In this document: in pieces, positions 8,475 through 17,158 of the stretch
Numbering within the stretch: the first letter of the stretch is position 1
How the letters are laid out: every line of letters begins with the position of its first letter
From: a virus
Length of the DNA: 64,000 nucleotides
Strand: one strand, 5' to 3'
IMG/VR virus record: IMGVR_UViG_3300025872_000037
Span: 1 to 64,000 of that record
Program-made: the position numbers and the translations under genes
Notes under the pieces: model-generated
The model's input: only the letters and a program-made list of their open reading frames with translations
What the model was told of the DNA's origin: nothing
The model's database searches: none

Positions 8475-10058
8475 ATGGCACTCAAATTCTTTGGATTCAC
8501 ATTCGGCAAGGAGGATGACTCCAACGATCGCGAGCTGATCAAGAGGAAGAACCTCGAGAAGCAGGCGGTATCGTTTGTTCCACCGACCTCGGATGATGGA
8601 TCGACTGCCATTGCAGCTGGTGGGTACTATGGTCAGTACTTGGATCTGGAGGGAGATGCGGCGAAGACTGACGTCGATCTCATTCGTAAGTACCGCATTG
8701 CAGCCGAACAGCCGGAGTGTGACATGGCCATTGAGAACATCGTGAATGAGTCGATCATTCATGAGTACAACGAGAATCCGGTCGATCTGAACGTAGATGA
8801 CCTAGAGCAGCCGAGCTCGATCAAAAAGGCAATCAAGGAGGAGTTCGACCACGTTCTCCGCCTACTCAATTTTAACCTGAACGGACAGGATATTTTCCGT
8901 AGATGGTATGTCGATGGTCGTTTGTACTATCACATTATCGTGGACGAAGAGAACCCTCGCAACGGTATCCAGGAGATCCGTGGAGTCGATGCTCTGCGTA
9001 TTCGCAAGGTCCGCGAGATCAAGGAAGAAACCGATCCGGTGACGGGCGCCCGCGTGGTGCGTACTCTGGATGAGTATTACCTTTACCAGGATGGCGGTCT
9101 GCAGAAGTCTGATGTTGGTCTGAAGATCAACAAGGATGCCATCTGCTATATCACATCGGGTATCCTGGACGCTTCGCGTAAGCGTGTTCTTTCCCCTCTG
9201 CACAAGGCACTGAAGCCGGTCAACCAGCTCCGCATGATGGAGGACGCGCTGGTGATCTATCGTCTCTCCCGTGCTCCTGAACGTCGTATCTTCTACATCG
9301 ACGTTGGTAACCTGCCAAAGGGTAAGGCCGAGGAGTACATGCGTACGATCATGAACCAGTATCGCAACAAGCTGGTCTATGATGCCCAGACCGGAGAGAT
9401 TCGTGACGACCGTAAGCATATGTCGATGTTGGAAGACTTCTGGCTGCCTCGCCGCGAGGGCGGCCGCGGTACAGAGATCACCACACTTCCTGGCGGTGAC
9501 AATCTTTCTCAGATCGAGGACATCCTCTTCTTCCAGAAAAAACTCTATCGTTCTCTGAACGTTCCGATCTCTCGCCTGGAACCTGACAACGGTTTCAACC
9601 TGGGTAAGTCATCTGAGATCACTCGCGATGAGGTCAATTTCCAGAAATTCATTGACAAGCTTCGCAAGAAGTTCTCCGCGGTGTTCATGGAGCTCCTGCG
9701 TACCCAGCTTCTTCTCAAGAATGTCATTACCGAGGAAGACTGGGATGAACTGAAGGAGCATATTCGCATTGACTTCCGCAGGGATAACTTCTTCTCGGAA
9801 ATGAAGGATGCCGAGATCCTTGCCGGCCGCATCGAGCAGCTGAATGCCATCACTCCATTCGTTGGAAAGTATTATTCAGAGAACTGGGTTCGTCGCCATG
9901 TCCTTCGCCAGACTGAGGAAGACATTGAGGAGATGACAGAGGAGATGAGTACAGAGGCTGAGGCAGCTGCCCAGCAGATGATGGAGAATCCTCAAGCGGA
10001 TACTGGCTCTGGAGTTGAGGATATCTCTGCGAACGAGACCTTCGACCGATCGGCCTAA
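8475..10058 (+). CDS. 20: gp20 portal protein
   Basis: 527 residues (T4 gp20: 524). Signature stretches include FTFGKEDD near the start, the PECDMAIENIVNESI helix, RRWYVDGRLYYH, GVDALRIRKVR, the APERRIFYIDVGNLP block and RDEVNFQKFIDKLRKKF. The dodecameric portal initiates head assembly, is the docking site for gp17 and later the exit channel. The acidic C-terminal tail is variable. gp20 is the classical marker gene of this phage group. Confidence 0.97.
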   Translation: MALKFFGFTFGKEDDSNDRELIKRKNLEKQAVSFVPPTSDDGSTAIAAGGYYGQYLDLEGDAAKTDVDLIRKYRIAAEQPECDMAIENIVNESIIHEYNENPVDLNVDDLEQPSSIKKAIKEEFDHVLRLLNFNLNGQDIFRRWYVDGRLYYHIIVDEENPRNGIQEIRGVDALRIRKVREIKEETDPVTGARVVRTLDEYYLYQDGGLQKSDVGLKINKDAICYITSGILDASRKRVLSPLHKALKPVNQLRMMEDALVIYRLSRAPERRIFYIDVGNLPKGKAEEYMRTIMNQYRNKLVYDAQTGEIRDDRKHMSMLEDFWLPRREGGRGTEITTLPGGDNLSQIEDILFFQKKLYRSLNVPISRLEPDNGFNLGKSSEITRDEVNFQKFIDKLRKKFSAVFMELLRTQLLLKNVITEEDWDELKEHIRIDFRRDNFFSEMKDAEILAGRIEQLNAITPFVGKYYSENWVRRHVLRQTEEDIEEMTEEMSTEAEAAAQQMMENPQADTGSGVEDISANETFDRSA

Positions 10059-10083
10059 TACCTAGAGTCAAGGCATTTCAACC

Positions 10084-10091
10084 TATAAATA
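10084..10091 (+). promoter_or_regulatory. T4-type late promoter before gp68-like gene
   Basis: A perfect TATAAATA ending 12 nt before the ATG at 10104, in the 45-bp gap after gp20. Likely drives the prohead core genes 68, 21 and 22. Confidence 0.8.
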
Positions 10092-10103
10092 AGACTACGC
10101 AAA

Positions 10104-10559
10104 ATGAGCAGCAATATTTACTCGATGATCGATGCACTACGAACCGGTGACGCCTCTGGCGCACAGGATTCATTTAACCGTGCGATGTCCGAGAAGATCA
10201 ATGCTGCCCTGGACGACCGCAAGATGGCAGTTGCAAGTCAGATCTATAATCAGGCAGTCGAAGAATCCGTTGAACTCTCTGAGGAAGAAGCTATTGATGA
10301 GGCAGCGGTTGACGCCAAGGGCCACAAGAGCTCAACTGGCGGTCTGACCCAAAAGGGAAGAGACCACTACAACCGTAAGACTGGTGGAAATCTTCAGGCG
10401 CCAGTCACAAAGAAGCCTTCAGAACTGAAGAAGGGTAGCAAGGCGTATAACCGCCGCAAGTCTTTCTGCGCACGTATGTCTGGGGTCAAGGGACCTATGA
10501 AGAAACCAAACGGTGAGCCGACGCGCAAGGCTCTCGCCCTCAAGAAGTGGAATTGCTAA
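10104..10559 (+). CDS. 68: gp68-like prohead core protein fused to a DUF6321-type domain
   Basis: 151 residues. The N-terminal ~60 residues (YSMIDALRTGDASGAQDSFNRAMSEKI, DDRKMAVASQIYN) match prohead core proteins of T4-like phages. From about residue 72 there is a separate basic domain: GLTQKGRDHYNRKTGGNLQ, RRKSFCARMSGVKGPMKKP and a C-terminal ALKKWNC. That second domain is recognisable as the short module called DUF6321 in many phage proteins. Expected in the prohead core with gp21 and gp22. Position between gp20 and gp21 equals the 67/68 slot in T4. Confidence 0.75.
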   Translation: MSSNIYSMIDALRTGDASGAQDSFNRAMSEKINAALDDRKMAVASQIYNQAVEESVELSEEEAIDEAAVDAKGHKSSTGGLTQKGRDHYNRKTGGNLQAPVTKKPSELKKGSKAYNRRKSFCARMSGVKGPMKKPNGEPTRKALALKKWNC

Positions 10560-10565
10560 TCTCGC

Positions 10566-11216
10566 ATGAAACTCGTCACCGAATTTAACGACTCAGGACT
10601 ACAATACATCACCGAAGCCGCCGAGGGCGGAATCAAGAAGGTCCGTCTCGAGGGAGTCTTCATGCAGGCTGAAAAGCCGAATCGCAACCGTCGCCGCTAC
10701 CCATTGGGGGTACTGAAGCCGGCGGTTGAGAAGTACATCAATGAGCAGGTTCGTACCGGCCGTGCAGTGGGTGAGCTGAATCACCCAGATGGCCCGACGG
10801 TCAACCTGGATAAAGTTTCACATCGTATTACCGAACTCAAGTGGGACGGTAACAACGTTGTCGGAAAGGCACTGATACTAGACACGCCGATGGGTAAGAT
10901 CGTGAAAGGTTTAATCGAAGGCGGCGTCCAGTTAGGTGTCTCTACTCGTGGTATGGGATCGCTGAAACAGGGCAGAGACGGAATCATGGAGGTCTCGGAT
11001 GATTTTATCCTCTCCACCGTCGACATCGTTCAAGATCCTTCCGCTCCCGATGCTTTCGTCAACGGGATCATGGAGGGCGTCGAATGGGTCTGGGATAATG
11101 GTGTCCTGAAAGCTCAGCAAATTGAAAAGTATGAGACTGAAATTAAGAACGCATCTTCACAGCGTCTCGCAGAGGCGCAGCTGAAGGTTTGGAATGATTT
11201 CCTCTCAAAACTATAA
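10566..11216 (+). CDS. 21: gp21 prohead core protease
   Basis: 216 residues (T4 gp21: 212). A serine protease of the herpesvirus-assemblin-like fold that processes the prohead: it cleaves gp23, core proteins and internal proteins, typically after (L/I)-x-Glu before a small residue. The family blocks GVFMQAEKPNRNRRRYP, AVGELNHPDGPTVNLDKVSHRI (catalytic His), and GVSTRGMGS (catalytic Ser region) are all present. It follows the core protein by 6 nt. Many downstream late proteins carry matching cleavage-like sites. Confidence 0.95.
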   Translation: MKLVTEFNDSGLQYITEAAEGGIKKVRLEGVFMQAEKPNRNRRRYPLGVLKPAVEKYINEQVRTGRAVGELNHPDGPTVNLDKVSHRITELKWDGNNVVGKALILDTPMGKIVKGLIEGGVQLGVSTRGMGSLKQGRDGIMEVSDDFILSTVDIVQDPSAPDAFVNGIMEGVEWVWDNGVLKAQQIEKYETEIKNASSQRLAEAQLKVWNDFLSKL

Positions 11217-11243
11217 CCGCTACATTAGTAGTACACAGCACAC

Positions 11244-12629
11244 ATGTCTAAGAAAATCAAGAAAGGTCAATTCGATCTGATCGAAGACATCACTGTTGAG
11301 GAACTACGCAAGGATGGACTCGTTGAAGAGGTTGCAGTTTCGGGTGAAGAGTCATCCCAAAAGAAAGATGAGACAGGCTCAGAGGCCACGGATGCCGTAA
11401 AGGCAAATGCCGAGACTAAGAGCGCCATTGACGGTTCTGCTCCTGCAGAGGCCGGCAAGGAAGACCACGTCGGTCAGGGACCTGGAAAGGTCGATGAACC
11501 AGAGGAGCAGAAGAAGGCGCAAGCCGCCGCTGATGCTGCAGCTAATGCAGCACCAACAGCCGAACCTCCAAAGACGAAGGCAGGTCTCATCAATGCCGTA
11601 TACCAACAGTTAGTCAACATGAAGACCGAAGAGGTCGCTAATGTCTACAGTACGCTGGCAAACCCAGCACTGCCACCGAAAGCTGAGGAGCCATCTCCAA
11701 TGCAGACGGGTGACAATAGCACCGATAAAGACGAGAAGAAGGAAGCCGCTGGAGATCCTGGTGCCGATGAGGTCCAGTATCCTGCAGCAGAAGCTCAGCC
11801 TTCCGATATGCCTGGCCAAGAAAATGGCGAGGCTGAAAAGGAAACTGAGACAGAGACAGACGATGCCGGTGAACAGGAAAATGACGGAGAGGAAGAAGAC
11901 AAAGACGAGACCAATGAGTCACTGAAGGTTCTTCTGCAGGCTGAAAAGTCACTCACCGAGGATTTCCGTTCGAAGGCCTCAAGTCTGTTCGAATCCGCAG
12001 TCAAGACAAAGGTAGCATCCGAAGTCGCTCTCATCGAGAAGAATTACAACGCTCGCCTGAACGAGGAAGTCGCCACGGTGACCACTCAGCTGGCCGAGAA
12101 GGTTGATTCTTATCTGAACTATGTTGTTCAGACCTGGATGGAAGAGAACAAGGTTGCAGTCGAGTCCGGACTCCGTACTGAGATCGCCGAGAACTTCATT
12201 GGAGCGTTGAAGAACGTCTTCACTGAATCATACATCGAGGTCCCAGAGGGCAAGGAAAACCTGGTTGATACACTCAACACGGAAGTTTCCAAGCTTGAGG
12301 AACAACTGCTCAAGGCCACAGAGTCTAACATGAAGCTCACAGAGTCAGTCGCTAAGCTCGAGCGCACGCAAGTGATCGCAGAGGCTTCGAAGGACCTGGC
12401 TTCAACAGAGGCTGCCAAACTCGTTTCGCTAGTTGAGGATGTTGATTTCGAGAACGCTGAGGTCTTCACAAAGAAGGTCCAGAGCATCAAGGAGTCATAC
12501 TTCCGCAAGCCAGCTGTTAAGTCCCAAACAACCCAAACCGCGGTAGAATCGACGATCACAGAGGATGCTGAACTCAGCCCACTCATGGCCGCCGCTTCCG
12601 CAGCAATTTCACGCACAGTAAAGCCATAA
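11244..12629 (+). CDS. 22: gp22-like prohead scaffold protein, extended
   Basis: 461 residues against 269 in T4. The first ~215 residues are low-complexity, Glu/Ala/Lys-rich and very acidic. The rest is long helix and coiled coil (e.g. SLKVLLQAEKSLTEDFRSKASSLFESAV, LNTEVSKLEEQLLKATES), as expected for the major scaffold, which is degraded by gp21 during maturation. The C-terminal end (LMAAASAAISRT) is typical of the family. Position directly before gp23 supports the call. Confidence 0.88.
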   Translation: MSKKIKKGQFDLIEDITVEELRKDGLVEEVAVSGEESSQKKDETGSEATDAVKANAETKSAIDGSAPAEAGKEDHVGQGPGKVDEPEEQKKAQAAADAAANAAPTAEPPKTKAGLINAVYQQLVNMKTEEVANVYSTLANPALPPKAEEPSPMQTGDNSTDKDEKKEAAGDPGADEVQYPAAEAQPSDMPGQENGEAEKETETETDDAGEQENDGEEEDKDETNESLKVLLQAEKSLTEDFRSKASSLFESAVKTKVASEVALIEKNYNARLNEEVATVTTQLAEKVDSYLNYVVQTWMEENKVAVESGLRTEIAENFIGALKNVFTESYIEVPEGKENLVDTLNTEVSKLEEQLLKATESNMKLTESVAKLERTQVIAEASKDLASTEAAKLVSLVEDVDFENAEVFTKKVQSIKESYFRKPAVKSQTTQTAVESTITEDAELSPLMAAASAAISRTVKP

Positions 12630-12674
12630 GGCTTTCAGCGTAACACGCACACACAGTTAGGAGTAATTACAAAA

Positions 12675-14003
12675 ATGTTCAACTCAGAAAACCTACAAAA
12701 GAAGTGGGCACCAATCCTTGAGCACAAGGATCTGCCTTCCATCAAGGATAACTACCGCAAGGCAGTTACCGCAGTCATCCTCGAGCAGCAAGAGCGCGCC
12801 CTCCGCGAAGAGCGTGCGCAGTCAAGCTTCCAGGCCATCACCGAGACAGCAGCCAACGCCACCACTGGTGGAACAGGCAATCTGGCTAACTGGGATCCAA
12901 TCCTCATCAGCCTCGTTCGTCGCTCGATGCCAAACCTGATCGCTTATGATATCGCTGGCGTCCAGCCAATGAGCGGTCCTACCGGACTGATCTTCGCTAT
13001 GAAGAGCAAGTACTCCACACAAGGTGGAACTGAAGCTCTCTTCAACGAAGCTAATTCCGGATTCTCAGGTTCAGGAACACAGGGCGGAAGCTCTTCCTCA
13101 CTTCCTGGCACCGACACCACACCAGCCGACACAATCGCTGATGACTTCGTTGTTGGTCGCGCAATTACGACAGCTTCTGCTGAAGCTCTCGGTAACACCG
13201 GTTCTGCTTTCGGCGAAATGGCATTCTCGATCGAGAAGGCTACCGTCACAGCTCGTTCACGCGCTCTGAAGGCCGAATACACAATGGAACTCGCTCAGGA
13301 CCTCAAGGCCGTTCACGGTCTCGATGCTGAGTCCGAGCTCGCCAACATCCTCTCGGCTGAAATCCTCGCTGAAATCAATCGCGAAGTTATCCGCACGATC
13401 AACGTCAAGGCCATCCTTGGCGCCCAGAGCTCCAATATCACAGCCGCCGGTACCTTCTCGCTGAAGACCGATGCTGATGGTCGTTGGAACGTTGAAAAGT
13501 TCAAGGGTCTCCTCGTTCAGATCGAGCGCGAAGCCAACCAGATCGCCAAGGCAACACGCCGTGGTAAGGGTAACTTCATCCTCTGCTCATCCGACGTTGC
13601 AACAGCCCTCGCCGCTGCCGGCGTGCTGGATTATGCTCCTGCCCTGAGCACGAACCTCGAGGTTGACGACACTGGCAACACCTTCGCTGGTGTTCTCAAT
13701 GGTCGCACCAAGGTTTACATCGATCCATATGCTACCGATGACTATGTCACGGTTGGATATCGTGGAACGAACCCATACGACGCTGGACTCTTCTACGCCC
13801 CATACGTGCCACTCACGATGGTCCGCGCAGTCGGTCAGTCCGACTTCCAGCCACGCATCGGATTCAAGACCCGCTACGGCATGGTCGCCAATCCGTTTGC
13901 TGAGGCCACAGTCGCTGGAACCCAGACCGACAACGGTCTCGGAACCAACCGCGCCAACCGTTACTTCCGTATCTTCAAGGTCACTGACCTGCTCGACGTC
14001 TAA
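12675..14003 (+). CDS. 23: gp23 major capsid protein
   Basis: 442 residues, HK97 fold, shorter than T4 gp23 (521). The N-terminal delta domain ends around an ITE site near residue 57 (cleavage by gp21 would leave mature protein from about residue 58). Family blocks are seen: NWDPILISLVRRSMPNLIAYDI, GVQPMSGPTGLIFAMKS, EYTMELAQDLKAVHGLDAE and the C-terminal NRYFRIFKV. A TAGGAG ribosome-binding site lies 11 nt before the ATG. A perfect terminator follows the gene. Confidence 0.98.
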   Translation: MFNSENLQKKWAPILEHKDLPSIKDNYRKAVTAVILEQQERALREERAQSSFQAITETAANATTGGTGNLANWDPILISLVRRSMPNLIAYDIAGVQPMSGPTGLIFAMKSKYSTQGGTEALFNEANSGFSGSGTQGGSSSSLPGTDTTPADTIADDFVVGRAITTASAEALGNTGSAFGEMAFSIEKATVTARSRALKAEYTMELAQDLKAVHGLDAESELANILSAEILAEINREVIRTINVKAILGAQSSNITAAGTFSLKTDADGRWNVEKFKGLLVQIEREANQIAKATRRGKGNFILCSSDVATALAAAGVLDYAPALSTNLEVDDTGNTFAGVLNGRTKVYIDPYATDDYVTVGYRGTNPYDAGLFYAPYVPLTMVRAVGQSDFQPRIGFKTRYGMVANPFAEATVAGTQTDNGLGTNRANRYFRIFKVTDLLDV

Positions 14004-14034
14004 TACGTCAGCCGAAGTAACTGATACACTAATT

Positions 14035-14063
14035 GAGGGCCCTCGAAAGGGGGCCCTCTTTTT
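14035..14063 (+). terminator. Rho-independent terminator after gp23
   Basis: Perfect 8-bp stem GAGGGCCC (14035-14042) with GGGCCCTC (14051-14058), loop TCGAAAGG, followed by five T residues. Ends the capsid transcript. Confidence 0.93.
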
Positions 14064-14068
14064 GTGAC

Positions 14069-14076
14069 GATAAATA
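14069..14076 (+). promoter_or_regulatory. Late promoter box (GATAAATA) 5 nt before the gp3-like gene
   Basis: Seven of eight bases match TATAAATA. Only 5 nt separate the box from the ATG at 14082. With T4 spacing the transcript would begin at or next to the start codon. Confidence 0.7.
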
Positions 14077-14081
14077 ATGGC

Positions 14082-14549
14082 ATGAACAATCTCACGCTGA
14101 ATAAAAACCTGCTGTCCCCGAACGGGTTCAAGCTGACGATCGACTCGACCAAGTTTTCAAATACCGAGTACTTCTGCATTTCCTCGCCTCTGCCTTCTGT
14201 TTCTGCCACCGAGGCAAATTCCCCATTTCGTAATAAACAGAACTCATATCCCGGAGAAAAGGTGATCTATGCACCACTAGATATCCGATACATGGTCACG
14301 GAGAACATGGATAATTACATCGAGCTGTTTAACTGGATGGTGGATAACGCGAACACCGGCACAATCAACGCGTACGATATCACTCTGCACATTCTGACCA
14401 GCAGCAACAATGTGATACGCCAGGTTCGATTTGTTGAGGCATTTCCAGTCTCGATCGGAGCAATCGACTTCCATACGCAGAACACTGACGTGGAGTATGT
14501 CATCGCTGATGCCTCATTTCAGTATTCCCATTTCTACTTTCTGAAGTAA
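14082..14549 (+). CDS. gp3-like tail completion / tail-tube-like protein
   Basis: 155 residues from ATG 14082. A GTG at 14064 in frame would put the start inside the late promoter box, so ATG is preferred. The pattern NLLSPNGFKLTID near the N-terminus, PGEKVIYAPLDIRYMV and ENMDNYIELFNWMVDN belongs to a tube-like (gp19-fold) family that, in marine T4-like phages, lies between gp23 and uvsY and is usually annotated as gp3, the tail completion and sheath stabiliser protein. Family membership is fairly clear; the precise equivalence to T4 gp3 is inferred. Confidence 0.7.
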   Translation: MNNLTLNKNLLSPNGFKLTIDSTKFSNTEYFCISSPLPSVSATEANSPFRNKQNSYPGEKVIYAPLDIRYMVTENMDNYIELFNWMVDNANTGTINAYDITLHILTSSNNVIRQVRFVEAFPVSIGAIDFHTQNTDVEYVIADASFQYSHFYFLK

Positions 14550-14575
14550 GATAGATACTTACAGTCCATTATATT

Positions 14576-15022
14576 ATGATCAACATTGAAGAGATCCACG
14601 AGATGTGGAAAAAAGATTCCGTCATCGATGACCTAAACCTCGATGAGGCGTCAAAACAAACCGCCCGACTGCATGCGAAATATCTGGAGCTCCTGTCAAC
14701 CGCTAAGCTCAGATTGAAGAAGTTTGAGCTTGACCAGAAGACTCTGCTGCGAGACAAGTGGCTTCACTTCAACGGCAAGCTAGACAAGGAGACCATCGAC
14801 AAGTATGGTTGGCCGTACGATCCATTCAATGGCCTGAAGATCATGAAGTCCGACATGGACTACTACTTCAATTCTGATCCTGAACTGCAGAAGTCAGAGG
14901 CTCAGATCATTTACCTCAAGACTTTGGTCGAAACTCTTCAGGAGATCCTAGACTCCGTGAAGTGGCGGCATAGCCATATAAAAAATATGATCGAATGGAA
15001 AAAGTTCACGAGCGGTGTCTGA
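14576..15022 (+). CDS. uvsY: UvsY recombination mediator
   Basis: 148 residues (T4 UvsY: 137). UvsY is a hexameric mediator that displaces gp32 from single-stranded DNA and loads the UvsX recombinase. The block MINIEEIHEMWKKDSVID at the N-terminus, the central LLRDKWLHFNGKL and the C-terminal VKWRHSHIKNMIEWKKF are characteristic. uvsY next to uvsW is the normal T4 order, here interrupted by a homing endonuclease gene. Confidence 0.95.
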   Translation: MINIEEIHEMWKKDSVIDDLNLDEASKQTARLHAKYLELLSTAKLRLKKFELDQKTLLRDKWLHFNGKLDKETIDKYGWPYDPFNGLKIMKSDMDYYFNSDPELQKSEAQIIYLKTLVETLQEILDSVKWRHSHIKNMIEWKKFTSGV

Positions 15023-15038
15023 GGTAAAACATCCTGGG

Positions 15039-15046
15039 TATAAATA
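15039..15046 (+). promoter_or_regulatory. T4-type late promoter 5 nt before the homing endonuclease gene
   Basis: Perfect TATAAATA; 5 nt (CACTT) separate it from the ATG at 15052. A late start here would give a leaderless mRNA. Free-standing homing endonuclease genes in T4-like phages often carry their own late promoter. Confidence 0.8.
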
Positions 15047-15051
15047 CACTT

Positions 15052-15636
15052 ATGCCCTTCTTCATTTACTGCGCAACCAATCGGATTAACGGAAAGAAAT
15101 ATGTTGGCTACACTGATAATTTTGAACGTAGAAAAAACCAGCATCTGTGGGAAGCCGAGCGTGATCCGCAGTGGCACTTCCACAGAGCAATTGCAAAATA
15201 CGGCAAGGATGCCTTCGATTGGCAAATCCTAGAAGAGAGCAATGATCAGGAGTATACACTTCGTGTTCTGGAAGAATTCCATATCAGGCAGCAAAATTCC
15301 CATGCCTATGACGGGCACGGATATAATTATTCCTACGGCGGAAGTGGAGCGGGAAGACCTGTGACAGAAGAACGTAAGAAAAAAATAAGCGAGACGCTAA
15401 AACGCAAGGGAATAAACTTTGTTAAAACCGGGGCGACTGAAGCTGCTAGACTAGCAGTATTGGGAACCAAGCAATCTAAAGAACACAAGCAGAAAAAAGC
15501 TAAAGCCATATCTAAAAGCGTCACGATAGATGGTGTCACGTATTCGTCTGGAAGAGAAGCCGCTAAATTATTGGGCGTGGCTCCTTCAACAATATCATCA
15601 TGGGTAAAATCTGGAAAAGCCACCAAACATGTCTGA
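15052..15636 (+). CDS. Free-standing GIY-YIG homing endonuclease (Seg-like) with NUMOD domains
   Basis: 194 residues. The N-terminal domain has the GIY-YIG core in the form FIYCATN then YVGYT about ten residues later, with a following ERRKNQHL helix and a glutamate helix (VLEEFHI). The middle (GRPVTEERKKKISETLK and KEHKQKKAKAIS) matches NUMOD3-type DNA-binding repeats; the C-terminus (VTIDGVTYSSGREAAKLLG, STISSWVKSG) matches NUMOD1. Such genes insert beside their cleavage site and spread by DNA repair. It sits between uvsY and uvsW, overlaps the uvsW start by 8 nt and is more AT-rich than both, so it is a recent arrival. Confidence 0.92.
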   Translation: MPFFIYCATNRINGKKYVGYTDNFERRKNQHLWEAERDPQWHFHRAIAKYGKDAFDWQILEESNDQEYTLRVLEEFHIRQQNSHAYDGHGYNYSYGGSGAGRPVTEERKKKISETLKRKGINFVKTGATEAARLAVLGTKQSKEHKQKKAKAISKSVTIDGVTYSSGREAAKLLGVAPSTISSWVKSGKATKHV

Positions 15637-17158
15637 AATTCTCAAAGTTAAAAAGAAGAATGAAGTGTTTGTAACCATCGAATGCGAACCATCTACTGCA
15701 TATGAATTAACAGATTTTTTTACATTTATGGTCCCAGGGGCAAAGTTCATGCCGGCCTACAAGAACAAGTTCTGGGATGGCAAGATCCGTTTGTTCGATT
15801 CTCGAGCCAAGACGCTGTACGGGGGCCTGATACCATACCTCGATGAATTTGCAGAGGTTCGTGGTTGCACGCTCGAGCACGTCGATTCTGATTACTACGG
15901 AAGAGCCGATGCCCAGGCGTATCTAGATCTGGATGCTGTCAAGACCTTTACGGATACCTTACAGCTTTATGCTAACGGAAAAGCGATCGAGCCCCGAGAC
16001 TACCAGCTCGAGGCGATTCATCACGCGCTGGTTCATTACCGTTCTCTTCTGCTCAGTCCTACAGCATCCGGTAAATCGCTCATCATCTACTGCCTGATCC
16101 GGTATTTCCTGGAGGAGAATCCATCTAAAAAGGTTTTGCTCATCGTCCCGACAACGTCCCTGGTCGAACAGATGTTCACCGACTTCAAGGACTATTCAAC
16201 TCTGGACGAGAGCTGGGACAATGAGACGGAGTGCCATCGAATCTACTCCGGCAAAGAAAAGATGGATATCAACTCTCGTGTGGTCATTACGACCTGGCAG
16301 TCCATCTACAAGATGGATGCTCGGTGGTTCGAACCATACGGAATGGTCGTGGGAGACGAGGCACACACGTTCAAGGCAAAATCGTTGAGTTCCATCATGG
16401 AAAAGTTACGGGATGCCAAGTACCGTATCGGTACGACCGGAACCTTGGATGGCACACAGACTCATAAATTAGTTCTCGAGGGATTGTTTGGCCCAGTTCA
16501 CCGTGTCACGACCACGAAGGAGCTGATGGATTCGAATGCTCTGGCACAACTCTCGATCGATGTTCTGCTCATGAAGTATTCCGATCTGGTTTGTCAGGAC
16601 ACAAAGAAATACGATTACCAGCAGGAGATCGACTTTATCATAGGTCACCAGGGAAGAAATAAGTTCATTCGAAATCTCGCTATGGCTCAGGATGGAAATA
16701 CCCTGATCCTGTACAACTACGTGGAGAAACATGGCAAACCGTTGTACCAGATGATCGACGAGAAGCTCAACGAACTCCCTCGTAGGACTCGTCAACTGTT
16801 CTTCGTTTCTGGTGACGTTGAAACCGATGAGCGTGAAAGAATCCGTGCCATCACTGAGAAGGAGAAGGATGCGATCATTGTGGCATCCATGGGTACGTTT
16901 TCCACCGGTATAAATATCAGAAACCTGCACAACATCATCTTCGCGTCACCATCCAAATCTCAAATAAGAATACTTCAGTCAATCGGCAGAGGCCTCAGAA
17001 AATCAGATGATGGAAGACCCACAAAGGTGTTTGACATCGCTGATGATCTTCACTGGAAGAAACATAGAAATTACACGCTGAACCACGCTGCCGAGAGAAT
17101 CAAACTGTACGGCTCAGAGAAATTCACATTTAAGATCCACGAGGTACCAATTCAATGA
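15629..17158 (+). CDS. uvsW: UvsW ATP-dependent DNA/RNA helicase
   Basis: 509 residues (T4 UvsW: 503). A superfamily-2 helicase that unwinds branched DNA and R-loops and helps switch from origin to recombination-dependent replication. The N-terminal domain has the conserved ELTDFFTFMVPGAKFMP block with WDGKIRLFD. Motor motifs: Walker A SPTASGKS at residues 143-150, DEAH at 243-246, GTTGTLDG, and the C-terminal ILQSIGRGLRK. The first ~110 bp are unusually AT-rich, like the adjacent homing endonuclease gene. It ends in an ATGA overlap with the next gene. Confidence 0.96.
   Translation: MSEILKVKKKNEVFVTIECEPSTAYELTDFFTFMVPGAKFMPAYKNKFWDGKIRLFDSRAKTLYGGLIPYLDEFAEVRGCTLEHVDSDYYGRADAQAYLDLDAVKTFTDTLQLYANGKAIEPRDYQLEAIHHALVHYRSLLLSPTASGKSLIIYCLIRYFLEENPSKKVLLIVPTTSLVEQMFTDFKDYSTLDESWDNETECHRIYSGKEKMDINSRVVITTWQSIYKMDARWFEPYGMVVGDEAHTFKAKSLSSIMEKLRDAKYRIGTTGTLDGTQTHKLVLEGLFGPVHRVTTTKELMDSNALAQLSIDVLLMKYSDLVCQDTKKYDYQQEIDFIIGHQGRNKFIRNLAMAQDGNTLILYNYVEKHGKPLYQMIDEKLNELPRRTRQLFFVSGDVETDERERIRAITEKEKDAIIVASMGTFSTGINIRNLHNIIFASPSKSQIRILQSIGRGLRKSDDGRPTKVFDIADDLHWKKHRNYTLNHAAERIKLYGSEKFTFKIHEVPIQ

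Noticed and set aside
11407-12616. Several long open frames on both strands over gp22
   Set aside because: They arise from the Glu/Ala-rich composition of gp22; their products are Ser/Arg-rich without motifs.
16909-16916. Perfect TATAAATA inside uvsW
   Set aside because: It encodes ordinary helicase residues (Gly-Ile-Asn region) and no gene starts within a useful distance downstream; a chance match is more likely than a promoter for gp55.
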